Source: an uncultured Ruminococcus sp. (GTDB lineage Bacteria; Bacillota; Clostridia; Oscillospirales; Ruminococcaceae). Taken from it: 5,275 bases of DNA. The translations under genes were made by a program, and so were the position numbers. The DNA lies in NCBI GenBank assembly GCA_947175975.1, contig CAMWOX010000125.1, positions 1-5,275 of the forward strand. Direction: 5' to 3'. Shown here one piece after another: positions 1 to 5,275 of this stretch (the first letter of the stretch is position 1; each line of letters opens with the position of its first letter). A model generated the notes under the pieces. The model did not search any database, was not told the origin of the DNA, and worked only from the letters and a program-made list of their open reading frames with translations.

Positions 1-28
1 ATCTTTCTTTGTAATTTAATTCGCTCAT
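1..28 (-). CDS. Start of an unidentified gene running off the left edge (partial)
   Basis: Only nine codons lie in the window, reading MSELNYKER, which is too little to assign a family. The start is well supported: ATG at 28..26 on the minus strand has a perfect AGGAGG Shine-Dalgarno eight bases upstream, the strongest ribosome binding site in the leftward gene set. It follows the stop of the 140-residue PIN-like paralogue by 29 bp, with no hairpin or T-tract between them. It is therefore probably the fourth gene of the leftward unit nadE, PIN-like nuclease, compact paralogue, this gene. Function unknown. Confidence 0.7.
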
Positions 29-36
29 AATGAAAA

Positions 37-42
37 CCTCCT
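37..42 (-). promoter_or_regulatory. Ribosome binding site of the partial left-edge gene
   Basis: The minus strand reads AGGAGG followed by eight bases and ATG. This perfect Shine-Dalgarno is the main evidence that a real gene starts at 28, because almost none of its coding sequence is visible. Confidence 0.8.
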
Positions 43-57
43 GAATTTCATATATTT

Positions 58-480
58 TTATAGTAAGTCTTTGACAGCCTGATAGATTTTTGCAAGCTGT
101 TCCTGATTTTGCAGAATATTCTGCAATCTGTTATGCGTTTTGTATTTCCGCTTTCCGCAATTCCGGATGCAGTGCGCACGTTTTATCCAGAATATAACCT
201 GTTTTTTCTGAGTGTCGTCTAGATCCAGGGAATCCAGAATCCTGTTGCATTCCTGGAATCTGGTCTTCCGGATGCAGCGTAGAATACTTGGATAGATCCG
301 GACTGGATTTCTGAGATTTCCAGGAATTATGAAGTTTTTGTCCTGTGTAATGATGCTGATTTCCTGTGCAGGATCATCCGGAATGGGACATTCCGGCAGG
401 AACGCAACAACATCCTGGTTTGTGAGCTGGTCAATTCCCTCCATTCCGGGGGAATTTGTATCAATCAGAATATAACGCAT
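58..480 (-). CDS. Compact PIN/NYN-like protein, probably inactive paralogue of the upstream gene
   Basis: A 140-residue soluble protein with no signal peptide or membrane segment. It aligns by eye with the 202-residue neighbour in three blocks. Residues 3-30 (YILID, then GIDQL, then FLPE) match neighbour residues 11-42 (YYLVD, GIEEL, FYSE). Residues 41-50 (ISIITQDKNF) match 95-104 (CYIVSNDKGY). The C-terminal 57 residues, ending KIYQAVKDLL, match the neighbour's end, LIYAAIKPLIK. About 42 residues between the first two blocks are missing, including the stretch that holds Asp76 in the neighbour. Asp7 and Asp47 remain. A PIN-like nuclease normally needs a cluster of acidic residues, so I infer that this protein is inactive and may act as a partner, regulator or RNA/DNA-binding subunit. 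The ATG lies 2 bp after the neighbour's stop and has no clear Shine-Dalgarno, which suggests translational coupling. The frame is intact, so it is not an obvious pseudogene. Gene identity is moderately certain; function is unknown. Confidence 0.75.
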   Translation of the reverse strand: MRYILIDTNSPGMEGIDQLTNQDVVAFLPECPIPDDPAQEISIITQDKNFIIPGNLRNPVRIYPSILRCIRKTRFQECNRILDSLDLDDTQKKQVIFWIKRAHCIRNCGKRKYKTHNRLQNILQNQEQLAKIYQAVKDLL

Positions 481-482
481 AA

Positions 483-1091
483 TTACTTGATCAGTGGCTT
501 GATTGCCGCATAGATTAATTTTGTTTTCTCTGTGCCGAATTTATGGATCAGCTCATTATTGATATTAATTTTCAGCCGGGAGAGCTGTGGCGCACCGGTT
601 TTCAGCTGATGTCTGATGATTGCGGCCGCCTGTGTTTTTTCCTCATCTGTGAGGGAAATATCCCGGAGTACCTCCAGGACGTTGGATTTCTTCACGCCGG
701 CACTGTTTGTCTGACTTTTGATGCAGGAAATCATTTTGATTTTAGCATCCCGTTTCTGCCAGAAATCCCGGACATTGTGATAGCCTTTATCGTTGCTGAC
801 AATATAACATTTGCAGTGTTCATTGCGTCCGATCAGATAGCCTATGTAGGAGGACAACTGAAAATCCAGTGCATTCTTGCCCTCTGTATCTACTTTGATA
901 TATTTCACGACAGCTTTTGTCTGTGCCAGATAGTGATGCAGTTCAAAAGATAACGAATCTGCATTTTCACTGTAGAAAATAATCACTGTATCAGTCCGAT
1001 GCAGTTCTTCAATGCCATTCAGACCGGATTTGTGGACGTTTTCATAATCAACCAGGTAGTAATTTTTTTTCTTGTTTTTTTTATCGCCCAA
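483..1091 (-). CDS. PIN/NYN-like domain protein, putative nuclease, with C-terminal helical module
   Basis: A 202-residue cytoplasmic protein. After a lysine-rich leader (residues 3-10), the first strand YYLVDYENV (11-19) carries the Asp and Asn typical of PIN/NYN ribonuclease-like domains. A second strand, VIIFYSENAD (36-45), a helix with NALDFQLS (73-80) and the strand YIVSNDKGY (96-104) follow in the order expected for this fold. Asp15, Glu42 or Asp45, Asp76 and Asp101 are candidate metal-binding acids. From about residue 145 a helical C-terminal module begins (SLTDEEK) and ends with LIYAAIKPLIK; the same module occurs in the downstream 140-residue protein. The start is TTG, not ATG: no upstream in-frame ATG exists before a stop, and an AGAAGG site lies seven bases ahead. 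The gene starts 60 bp after the nadE stop with no terminator between them, so cotranscription is likely. Metal-dependent RNA cleavage is inferred from the fold; the target is unknown. It could serve RNA turnover or a defence or toxin role, and nothing visible decides. Confidence 0.85.
   Translation of the reverse strand: MGDKKNKKKNYYLVDYENVHKSGLNGIEELHRTDTVIIFYSENADSLSFELHHYLAQTKAVVKYIKVDTEGKNALDFQLSSYIGYLIGRNEHCKCYIVSNDKGYHNVRDFWQKRDAKIKMISCIKSQTNSAGVKKSNVLEVLRDISLTDEEKTQAAAIIRHQLKTGAPQLSRLKININNELIHKFGTEKTKLIYAAIKPLIK
1063..1082 (-). repeat. Two 8-base A tracts just after the PIN-like start codon
   Basis: On the coding strand the gene reads two runs of eight A separated by CAAG, within codons 4 to 10, giving the leader KKNKKKN. 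Such homopolymers can slip during replication, transcription or translation. A one-base change would shift the frame and abolish the protein. This may be a switch, or simply the lysine codons of an AT-rich organism. Confidence 0.6.
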
Positions 1092-1098
1092 GGGAAAA

Positions 1099-1104
1099 CC
1101 TTCT
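1099..1104 (-). promoter_or_regulatory. Ribosome binding site that fixes the TTG start of the PIN-like gene
   Basis: The minus strand reads AGAAGG, then seven bases (TTTTCCC), then TTG. The spacing is right for initiation, and the reading frame offers no ATG between the upstream stop and the conserved first strand of the PIN-like domain. Confidence 0.65.
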
Positions 1105-1151
1105 TTCGTGTATAGAATTAAGATCGTATTTTGAATGGAAATTATCTATTT

Positions 1152-3062
1152 TCAGGAGATATTTTCCAGATCTTTCAGCCAAAGATTGACACTGGCATCA
1201 CTCGGCATACGGAAATCACCTCTGGGTGAAAGCGTTACACTGCCGACTTTCGGTCCATCCGGCAGGCAGGAACGTTTGAACTGCTGTGTGAAAAATCTTC
1301 TGTAAAACACGTTGAGCCATTTGAGAATTTCCTGTTCAGAATATAGATTCTGGAATGCATAACATGCCATGCGGTAGATCTTGCTCGGTTTACAGCCGAA
1401 CCGGAGCATATAATACAAATAAAAATCATGAAGTTCATAAGGACCGACCAGATCTTCTGTTTTCTGTGCGATCTGTCCGTTCTGATCCGGTGGAAGAAGT
1501 TCCGGACTGACGGGCGTGTCCAGAATATCCAGCAGGATCTCTTGCAGATCGCCGTCTGTGTGTGCGGCTTCGTAGGCTGTCAGATAACGCACAAGTGTTT
1601 TCGGAATGGATGCATTGACAGCATACATACTCATATGATCGCCGTTGTAAGTTGCCCAACCGAGTGCAAGTTCTGACAGATCTCCCGTACCAATTACGAT
1701 ACCGCCTGTCTGATTGGCAATATCCATCAGAATCTGTGTGCGTTCTCTCGCCTGACCATTTTCATAGACAACATTATGATTGGATTCTTCATGCTGAATA
1801 TCTTTGAAATGCTGTCTGACACTATCCTGAATTGGAATTTCCCGGAGCGTTACTCCATAGGCATCTGCAAGACGACAGGCATTTGTGTAAGTCCTGTCTG
1901 TTGTGCCGAAACAGGGCATTGTCACGGCTGTAATGCCGTTATGAGACAGTCCAAGCATGTCAAATGCATGGACTGTGACGATCAATGCCAGTGTAGAATC
2001 CAGACCACCGGACAAGCCTAATACAGCATTCTTGCAGGAGATATGCTGTAATCTGGTACGCAGACCGACAGACTGCATGAGTAGGATTTCTTCACAGCGA
2101 TTGTTGAGGATCTGCTGATCTGACGGCACAAACGGATGCTGTGGAATGTAGCGTTCCAGATTTGTTTTTTCAACTGGCATAGAGAAACAGTTTTTACGGA
2201 AATTGTCATTCCTGGAGCAGAATGTATTCATACGGCGTTTTTCAGCTGCTATTTTTTTCAGATCTATGTCTGCAAAAATAATTTCCTGCTGAAATAATTT
2301 TGATTCTGTAAGAATAGAGCCATTCTCTGCAATGATGTTATGACCAGCAAAAACCATATCCTGGGTGGATTCTCCGATTCCTGCATCCGCATAGGCATAA
2401 GCACACACCAGACTGCCGGATTTGGCTTTGACAATTGTCCGCCGATAGTCTGCTTTGCCGATGATCTCATCACTGGCGGATAAATTAAAAATCAGATTTG
2501 CACCATTCTGTACCAGTCTTGTAGAAGGCGTTTCACCTGTCCACAAATCTTCACAGATTTCAATGCCAAATATCAGTTCGGGCATTTCCTGACAGTGGAA
2601 TAATTGATTTGTGCCAAAAGAAATATCTGTATGGCAGAATTTCACTGGCATGTCTGTTGCTGTTCCGGATGTAAAATGTCTTGCTTCATAAAATTCACTG
2701 TAATTGGGGATATGTGTTTTCGGAACAAGTCCCAAAATTCTGCCTTCATAGATTACAGCGGCACAGTTGTACAATTTATTCTGCAATGCAACAGGCAGTC
2801 CAATAATACTCATGATTGCCAGGTTTTTCGTCTGTTCTGTGAGTTCTGCCAGATACGTCTCAGCAGATTCTAACAGCATCTCTTGTAAAAACAAATCTCC
2901 ACAGGTATAACCTGTGAGGGAAAGCTCCGGAAAACAAATGATTTTTGCATGTTTCTGTGCCGCCTGTTGGATGCAGGCGAGTATATTCTTTGCGTTATAT
3001 TCGCAGTCAGCCGGTTTGAGATCCGGAGATGCACAAGCAATTTTTACGAATCCGTCTTTCAT
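1152..3062 (-). CDS. nadE: Glutamine-dependent NAD+ synthetase
   Basis: This enzyme makes NAD+ from deamido-NAD+ (nicotinic acid adenine dinucleotide), ATP and glutamine, the last step of NAD+ biosynthesis, in the cytoplasm. Its 636 residues are normal for the two-domain bacterial form. The N-terminal nitrilase-type glutaminase domain (about 1-270) shows the full Glu-Lys-Cys triad: Glu46 in FPELSLTGY, Lys115 in LVPKTHIPNY and Cys170 in GIEICEDLW. The C-terminal synthetase domain has the ATP-pyrophosphatase P-loop SGGLDST (351-357), the QARERTQILMDIAN segment (437-450) and GTGDLSELALGW (458-469). The C-terminal VGSVTLSPRGDFRMPSDAS segment is also family-like. No key residue is missing. ATG at 3062 is preceded by AAAGGA at ten bases and by a good promoter about 60 bp upstream. 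It is the first gene of a leftward unit that continues into the PIN-like pair, with no terminator after it. Confidence 0.97.
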   Translation of the reverse strand: MKDGFVKIACASPDLKPADCEYNAKNILACIQQAAQKHAKIICFPELSLTGYTCGDLFLQEMLLESAETYLAELTEQTKNLAIMSIIGLPVALQNKLYNCAAVIYEGRILGLVPKTHIPNYSEFYEARHFTSGTATDMPVKFCHTDISFGTNQLFHCQEMPELIFGIEICEDLWTGETPSTRLVQNGANLIFNLSASDEIIGKADYRRTIVKAKSGSLVCAYAYADAGIGESTQDMVFAGHNIIAENGSILTESKLFQQEIIFADIDLKKIAAEKRRMNTFCSRNDNFRKNCFSMPVEKTNLERYIPQHPFVPSDQQILNNRCEEILLMQSVGLRTRLQHISCKNAVLGLSGGLDSTLALIVTVHAFDMLGLSHNGITAVTMPCFGTTDRTYTNACRLADAYGVTLREIPIQDSVRQHFKDIQHEESNHNVVYENGQARERTQILMDIANQTGGIVIGTGDLSELALGWATYNGDHMSMYAVNASIPKTLVRYLTAYEAAHTDGDLQEILLDILDTPVSPELLPPDQNGQIAQKTEDLVGPYELHDFYLYYMLRFGCKPSKIYRMACYAFQNLYSEQEILKWLNVFYRRFFTQQFKRSCLPDGPKVGSVTLSPRGDFRMPSDASVNLWLKDLENIS

Positions 3063-3121
3063 AAATCAATATTCCTTTCTAATACAGATAAAATTCTACT
3101 ATCTTAACACGGCATATTTTT

Positions 3122-3150
3122 AGTATAACACACTCTGAAAGAATATGCAA
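3122..3150 (-). promoter_or_regulatory. Extended -10 promoter of nadE
   Basis: The minus strand carries TTGCAT (3150..3145), a 17-bp spacer and TATACT (3127..3122). A TG one base ahead of the -10 makes it an extended -10 element. Transcription would start near 3115, giving a leader of about 53 bases before the nadE ATG. It is back to back with the tRNA promoter, with the two -35 boxes about 31 bp apart. I see no recognisable operator or riboswitch in the leader. Confidence 0.75.
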
Positions 3151-3181
3151 GTGAATTTTTAAAAAAATTTCAGAAAAACAC

Positions 3182-3210
3182 TTGACAAATATTTTAAAAT
3201 ATGCTATAAT
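3182..3210 (+). promoter_or_regulatory. Consensus sigma-A type promoter of tRNA-Leu
   Basis: A perfect TTGACA (3182-3187), 17-bp spacer and perfect TATAAT (3205-3210), preceded by TGC for an extended -10. The A/T-rich stretch upstream (about 3152-3178) resembles an UP element, as expected for strong stable-RNA promoters. The predicted start, near 3217, lies about nine bases before the mature tRNA 5' end, so a short leader would be removed by RNase P. Confidence 0.92.
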
Positions 3211-3225
3211 AGCATTATTGTAAGA

Positions 3226-3308
3226 GCCGGTGTGTCGGAATGGCAGACGAGACAGACTCAAAATCTGTTGTCCGCAAGGGCGTGTGGGTTCAAGTCCCAC
3301 CACCGGCA
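3226..3308 (+). tRNA. tRNA-Leu (anticodon CAA)
   Basis: An 83-base class II tRNA. The acceptor arm GCCGGTG pairs with CACCGGC (3301-3307), with discriminator A3308, which is typical of leucine. The anticodon stem ACAGA/TCTGT encloses the loop CTCAAAA, placing anticodon CAA at 3259-3261, which reads UUG codons. The D stem is TCG/CGA. A long variable arm (GTCC-GCAA-GGGC) and the T arm GTGGG-TTCAAGT-CCCAC complete the fold. CCA is not encoded, since TGA follows the discriminator, so it must be added by tRNA nucleotidyltransferase. It has its own consensus promoter and a terminator directly downstream, so it is probably a single-gene unit. Confidence 0.97.
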
Positions 3309-3317
3309 TGAAAAAAT

Positions 3318-3354
3318 ACTCTCAGGGCATTTGCTCCGGGAGTTTTTTATTTTG
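3318..3354 (+). terminator. Intrinsic terminator of tRNA-Leu
   Basis: ACTCTCAGGGC (3318-3328) and GCTCCGGGAGT (3333-3343) form an 11-position stem with one A-C mismatch and two G-U pairs around the loop ATTT. A T-rich tract (TTTTTTATTTT) follows. The preceding A6 could extend the stem by pairing with the T-tract. It begins ten bases after the tRNA 3' end and 60 bases before the DUF4317 start. Confidence 0.9.
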
Positions 3355-3377
3355 ATAATTAGATTGGAGATTTTTAC

Positions 3378-4508
3378 ATGAATAAAAAAGATCAGACCGA
3401 ACTTAAAAAACATTTCCAGAAATCAGATGATTTGATGGTACTGAAAAAAATCATGACTTGTTTCATTGATTCCGAAAAAACAAGAAAATGCCAGAGCGTC
3501 CGGACGTTTGCACAGATCCCTGACGAAGAACTCAGTGTTCTCTATGATATATTCGCAAAAGTCCTCAAAGGTACGCTCGGCAAGGGGCTTGTAGAATATG
3601 CATTCCCCAATGAAGTCTACGAAGAAGACCAGAGTCAGAATCTTCTCTGGGAACTGCTTCAGAAAGGGATGCAGGATGAAGAACAGACAGAGAAATTTAT
3701 CACACATGTGACAAATAATATGCTGTATGATCTGCCTTATGCATTTTTCGTAGGGGAATTTGTCTATACCGTCTTTGAAAAGGACAAGTCCGACCGCAAA
3801 AATAAATATGATTCTCATGAATATCATTTTCTGATTGGTGCAGTCTGCCCGGTGGAATCCAGAGTAGATGGTCTGATCTATGATGAAGAAGAAAATACTA
3901 TCATCCGCAAGATTACCATGGACAGAGTGGTTGCGGATGCACCAACGGATGGATTTTTATTCCCGACATTTACCGGCAGAGGACCAGATGTCAATCATGT
4001 GATGTATTATGCAAAAAAATCAAAAGATCCCAATACTTCGATCATTGAAGATGTTCTCGGTTGTAAATTTATCCTATCTGCTGACAAGGAAAAAGAATTG
4101 TTCCGTGCCGTCCTGGATCAGGCTGTCGGTGAAGATCTGAATTTACAGGTGATTGCTTCTGTCAATGAAAAAATCCAGGATTATGCGAAAGCATTCAAGG
4201 ATGAGCCAGAACCGCCTGTTGTGAGTGATATTCTGGTCAGGGACATGCTCCTGGATTCCGGAGTTACACAGGAAAAAGCCGAGGCGGCACAGAAACTCTA
4301 TCGTGAAACAGTGGAAGATCATTATTTCATGGCATCTAATCTGGCAGAATCCAAAACAACACTCAATGCAGACGGTGTGACGGTAAATATATCTGGGGAT
4401 GCTACGGACAAGATCACAACCCGTATGATTGACGGCAGGAAATTCCTGATGATTTCCCTTGACAGTCCGGATGTAACCGTGAACGGCTTTCAGATGAAAA
4501 TTCAGTAA
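3378..4508 (+). CDS. DUF4317 family protein
   Basis: A 376-residue protein that I recognise as DUF4317, a family of unknown function common in Clostridia. The family pattern runs along its length: an N-terminal MNKKDQTELKKHF segment, a middle KGTLGKGLVEYAFP block (64-77), FLIGAVCPV (151-159), then DGFLFPTFTGRGPDVNHVMYY (starting at 191) and VLGCKFILSADKEKELF (about 226-242). The C-terminal quarter is mixed charged and beta-rich. There is no signal peptide or membrane segment, so it is probably cytoplasmic. The ATG has GGAGA seven bases upstream. The gene follows the tRNA-Leu terminator with only 24 bp to spare and precedes a SUKH gene by 18 bp, probably in one unit. Family assignment rests on remembered sequence patterns. 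No biochemical role is known to me. Confidence 0.88.
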   Translation: MNKKDQTELKKHFQKSDDLMVLKKIMTCFIDSEKTRKCQSVRTFAQIPDEELSVLYDIFAKVLKGTLGKGLVEYAFPNEVYEEDQSQNLLWELLQKGMQDEEQTEKFITHVTNNMLYDLPYAFFVGEFVYTVFEKDKSDRKNKYDSHEYHFLIGAVCPVESRVDGLIYDEEENTIIRKITMDRVVADAPTDGFLFPTFTGRGPDVNHVMYYAKKSKDPNTSIIEDVLGCKFILSADKEKELFRAVLDQAVGEDLNLQVIASVNEKIQDYAKAFKDEPEPPVVSDILVRDMLLDSGVTQEKAEAAQKLYRETVEDHYFMASNLAESKTTLNADGVTVNISGDATDKITTRMIDGRKFLMISLDSPDVTVNGFQMKIQ

Positions 4509-4516
4509 TTATAAAT

Positions 4517-4521
4517 GGAGG
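4517..4521 (+). promoter_or_regulatory. Ribosome binding site that decides the SUKH start
   Basis: GGAGG lies five bases before the ATG at 4527. It overlaps an upstream in-frame ATG at 4515, which itself has no Shine-Dalgarno (TAATTATAA precedes it). The start at 4527 is therefore preferred. Confidence 0.7.
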
Positions 4522-4526
4522 ATATT

Positions 4527-5192
4527 ATGTGGAATTATGAGGGGATTTGCGAATTATTTCAGTTGACAAGACCAGAACCATTGCCGGAAGAACAGATTCA
4601 GCAGATTCAGGAGTTATTCGGGACAATTCCAGAGGCATTACTGGAGTATTACAGGCTTTGCGGTGGCTGTCAGTCTATGAATGCTACACAGGATGCATTA
4701 TTGACATCAGACGGAAGATATTTACACTATCGGATTCAAAATTTTGAATATGAGAAATATTGTGCATTCTATGTGGAAAATCAATGTTGTTTTGTCTGCG
4801 CAATCAAGAAAGAAGATTTGACAAAGACAAATCCGCCTGTCTACGAAACGCAGGATGATGAAAACTGGTATCAAGTATGTAATTCTGTATCGGAATTTCT
4901 GATTTCGCAGGCATATGTGCAGAGAACGTTTTCTTTTGCGTATTCCTGTGAAGAATTTTATATGATCACACAGGAACAAGCGGATTTGTTAGCCGAAAAA
5001 TTTCCTCATGCAGATGCTGATTCTGAATTATATACAGGTGTAAAGTTCTTTCAGCCATACGAGGATGCTTTGATAATGCTAATCAAAGACGGTGAGGAAT
5101 TTTTATGCTTATGGTCATCTGAATCAGAACAGCATTTTGAAAAAATGACAGAACAAATTTGTGAGATACTGGGTTTTGAATCCGAAGAATAG
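4527..5192 (+). CDS. SUKH / SMI1-KNR4 family protein
   Basis: A 221-residue cytoplasmic protein from the preferred ATG (225 residues if the ATG at 4515 is used). The first half has SUKH hallmarks: LPEEQIQQIQELFG leading to IPEALLEYYRLCGG, then YVENQCCFVCAI, then NPPVYETQDDENWYQV followed by SVSEFLI. In this superfamily the ENQ and DPPVY-like motifs precede a final W..vs.s.seFl helix, and all are present. The second half, from about residue 130, is acidic, with hydrophobic strands and a last helix EKMTEQICEIL. It may be a second divergent SUKH-like unit or a family-specific extension. SUKH proteins often serve as immunity proteins against polymorphic toxins, but many are orphan genes, and no toxin gene lies in the window. 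It sits 18 bp after DUF4317, probably cotranscribed. I see no convincing terminator after its stop. Confidence 0.82.
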   Translation: MWNYEGICELFQLTRPEPLPEEQIQQIQELFGTIPEALLEYYRLCGGCQSMNATQDALLTSDGRYLHYRIQNFEYEKYCAFYVENQCCFVCAIKKEDLTKTNPPVYETQDDENWYQVCNSVSEFLISQAYVQRTFSFAYSCEEFYMITQEQADLLAEKFPHADADSELYTGVKFFQPYEDALIMLIKDGEEFLCLWSSESEQHFEKMTEQICEILGFESEE

Positions 5193-5240
5193 GGGATAAT
5201 TCACATCAGGTTAATTTTTTGAAAAATATGAAAAAAACAC

Positions 5241-5269
5241 TAGACAAATCTTTGTAAGTATGCTATAAT
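5241..5269 (+). promoter_or_regulatory. Promoter pointing out of the right edge, near-copy of the tRNA promoter
   Basis: TAGACA (5241-5246), 17-bp spacer and TATAAT (5264-5269) with TGC before the -10. Positions 5233-5271 match the tRNA-Leu promoter region 3174-3212 at 34 of 39 bases by eye. It should drive a gene just beyond the window, possibly another tRNA or a strongly expressed gene. Confidence 0.8.
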
Positions 5270-5275
5270 AGTTAG

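Noticed and set aside
543..953. Plus-strand open frame opposite the PIN-like gene
   Set aside because: It is a shadow of the 202-residue gene, whose protein has a recognisable fold pattern and ribosome binding site. The plus-strand frame has no family features.
1092..1151. Possible promoter in the nadE/PIN-like gap (ATTCAA, 16 bp, TATACA)
   Set aside because: The -35 match is poor and the spacer short. It is too weak to call, though a minor internal promoter is possible.
3086..3104. Inverted repeat AGATA/TATCT in the nadE leader, considered as an operator
   Set aside because: Five-base arms with a nine-base gap are common by chance in AT-rich DNA. It matches no NAD-related regulator site that I can recall with confidence.
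3079..3309. Minus-strand reading frame beginning MPVVGLEPTRPCGQQIL across the tRNA
   Set aside because: It is the antisense of tRNA-Leu. This peptide pattern is a well-known spurious annotation, and the rest overlaps the intergenic promoters.
3423..3827. Minus-strand 134-codon frame opposite DUF4317
   Set aside because: The sense strand encodes a recognisable DUF4317 protein. The antisense frame is hydrophobic and shows no family pattern.
5210..5226. ATTTTT/AAAAAT symmetry after the SUKH stop, considered as a terminator
   Set aside because: The stem is pure A-T with almost no loop and would not form a stable terminator hairpin.
1..5275. CRISPR array, insertion sequence, integrase or attachment site at the tRNA
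   Set aside because: I see no regularly spaced repeats, transposase or integrase coding sequence. The tRNA 3' end shows no repeated copy in the window.

Overview
The window looks like chromosomal DNA from a low-GC Gram-positive bacterium, probably a Clostridia-class gut or rumen organism of Ruminococcus/Oscillospiraceae type. This is inferred from the DUF4317 gene (a family I know mainly from Clostridia), the strong AGGAGG-like ribosome binding sites, the consensus TTGACA/TATAAT promoters and a tRNA gene with no encoded CCA. I cannot place it to species.

The layout is divergent around an AT-rich intergenic region at about 3063-3225. Leftward (minus strand), a good extended -10 promoter drives nadE, a two-domain glutamine-dependent NAD+ synthetase. 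It is followed 60 bp later by a 202-residue PIN/NYN-like nuclease candidate with a TTG start, then after 2 bp by a 140-residue protein, then after 29 bp by the first nine codons of another gene that runs off the left edge. I see no terminator between these four genes, so they may form one transcription unit.

Rightward (plus strand), a perfect-consensus promoter drives tRNA-Leu(CAA), which ends at an intrinsic terminator. A DUF4317 protein starts 24 bp beyond the terminator's T-tract, followed after 18 bp by a SUKH (SMI1/KNR4) family protein. At the right edge is a second promoter that matches the tRNA promoter at 34 of 39 bases, pointing out of the window.

The most interesting part is the pair of PIN-like genes. 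Aligned by eye, the 140-residue protein is a compact paralogue of its 202-residue neighbour. It keeps the first strand with its Asp, the later 'xxDKx' strand and the C-terminal helical module, but lacks about 42 central residues that carry one of the expected acidic active-site positions. An intact putative nuclease translationally coupled to a probably inactive sibling behind an NAD+ biosynthesis gene is unusual. Its function cannot be told from sequence alone. The rest of the window is ordinary housekeeping or conserved-hypothetical content.
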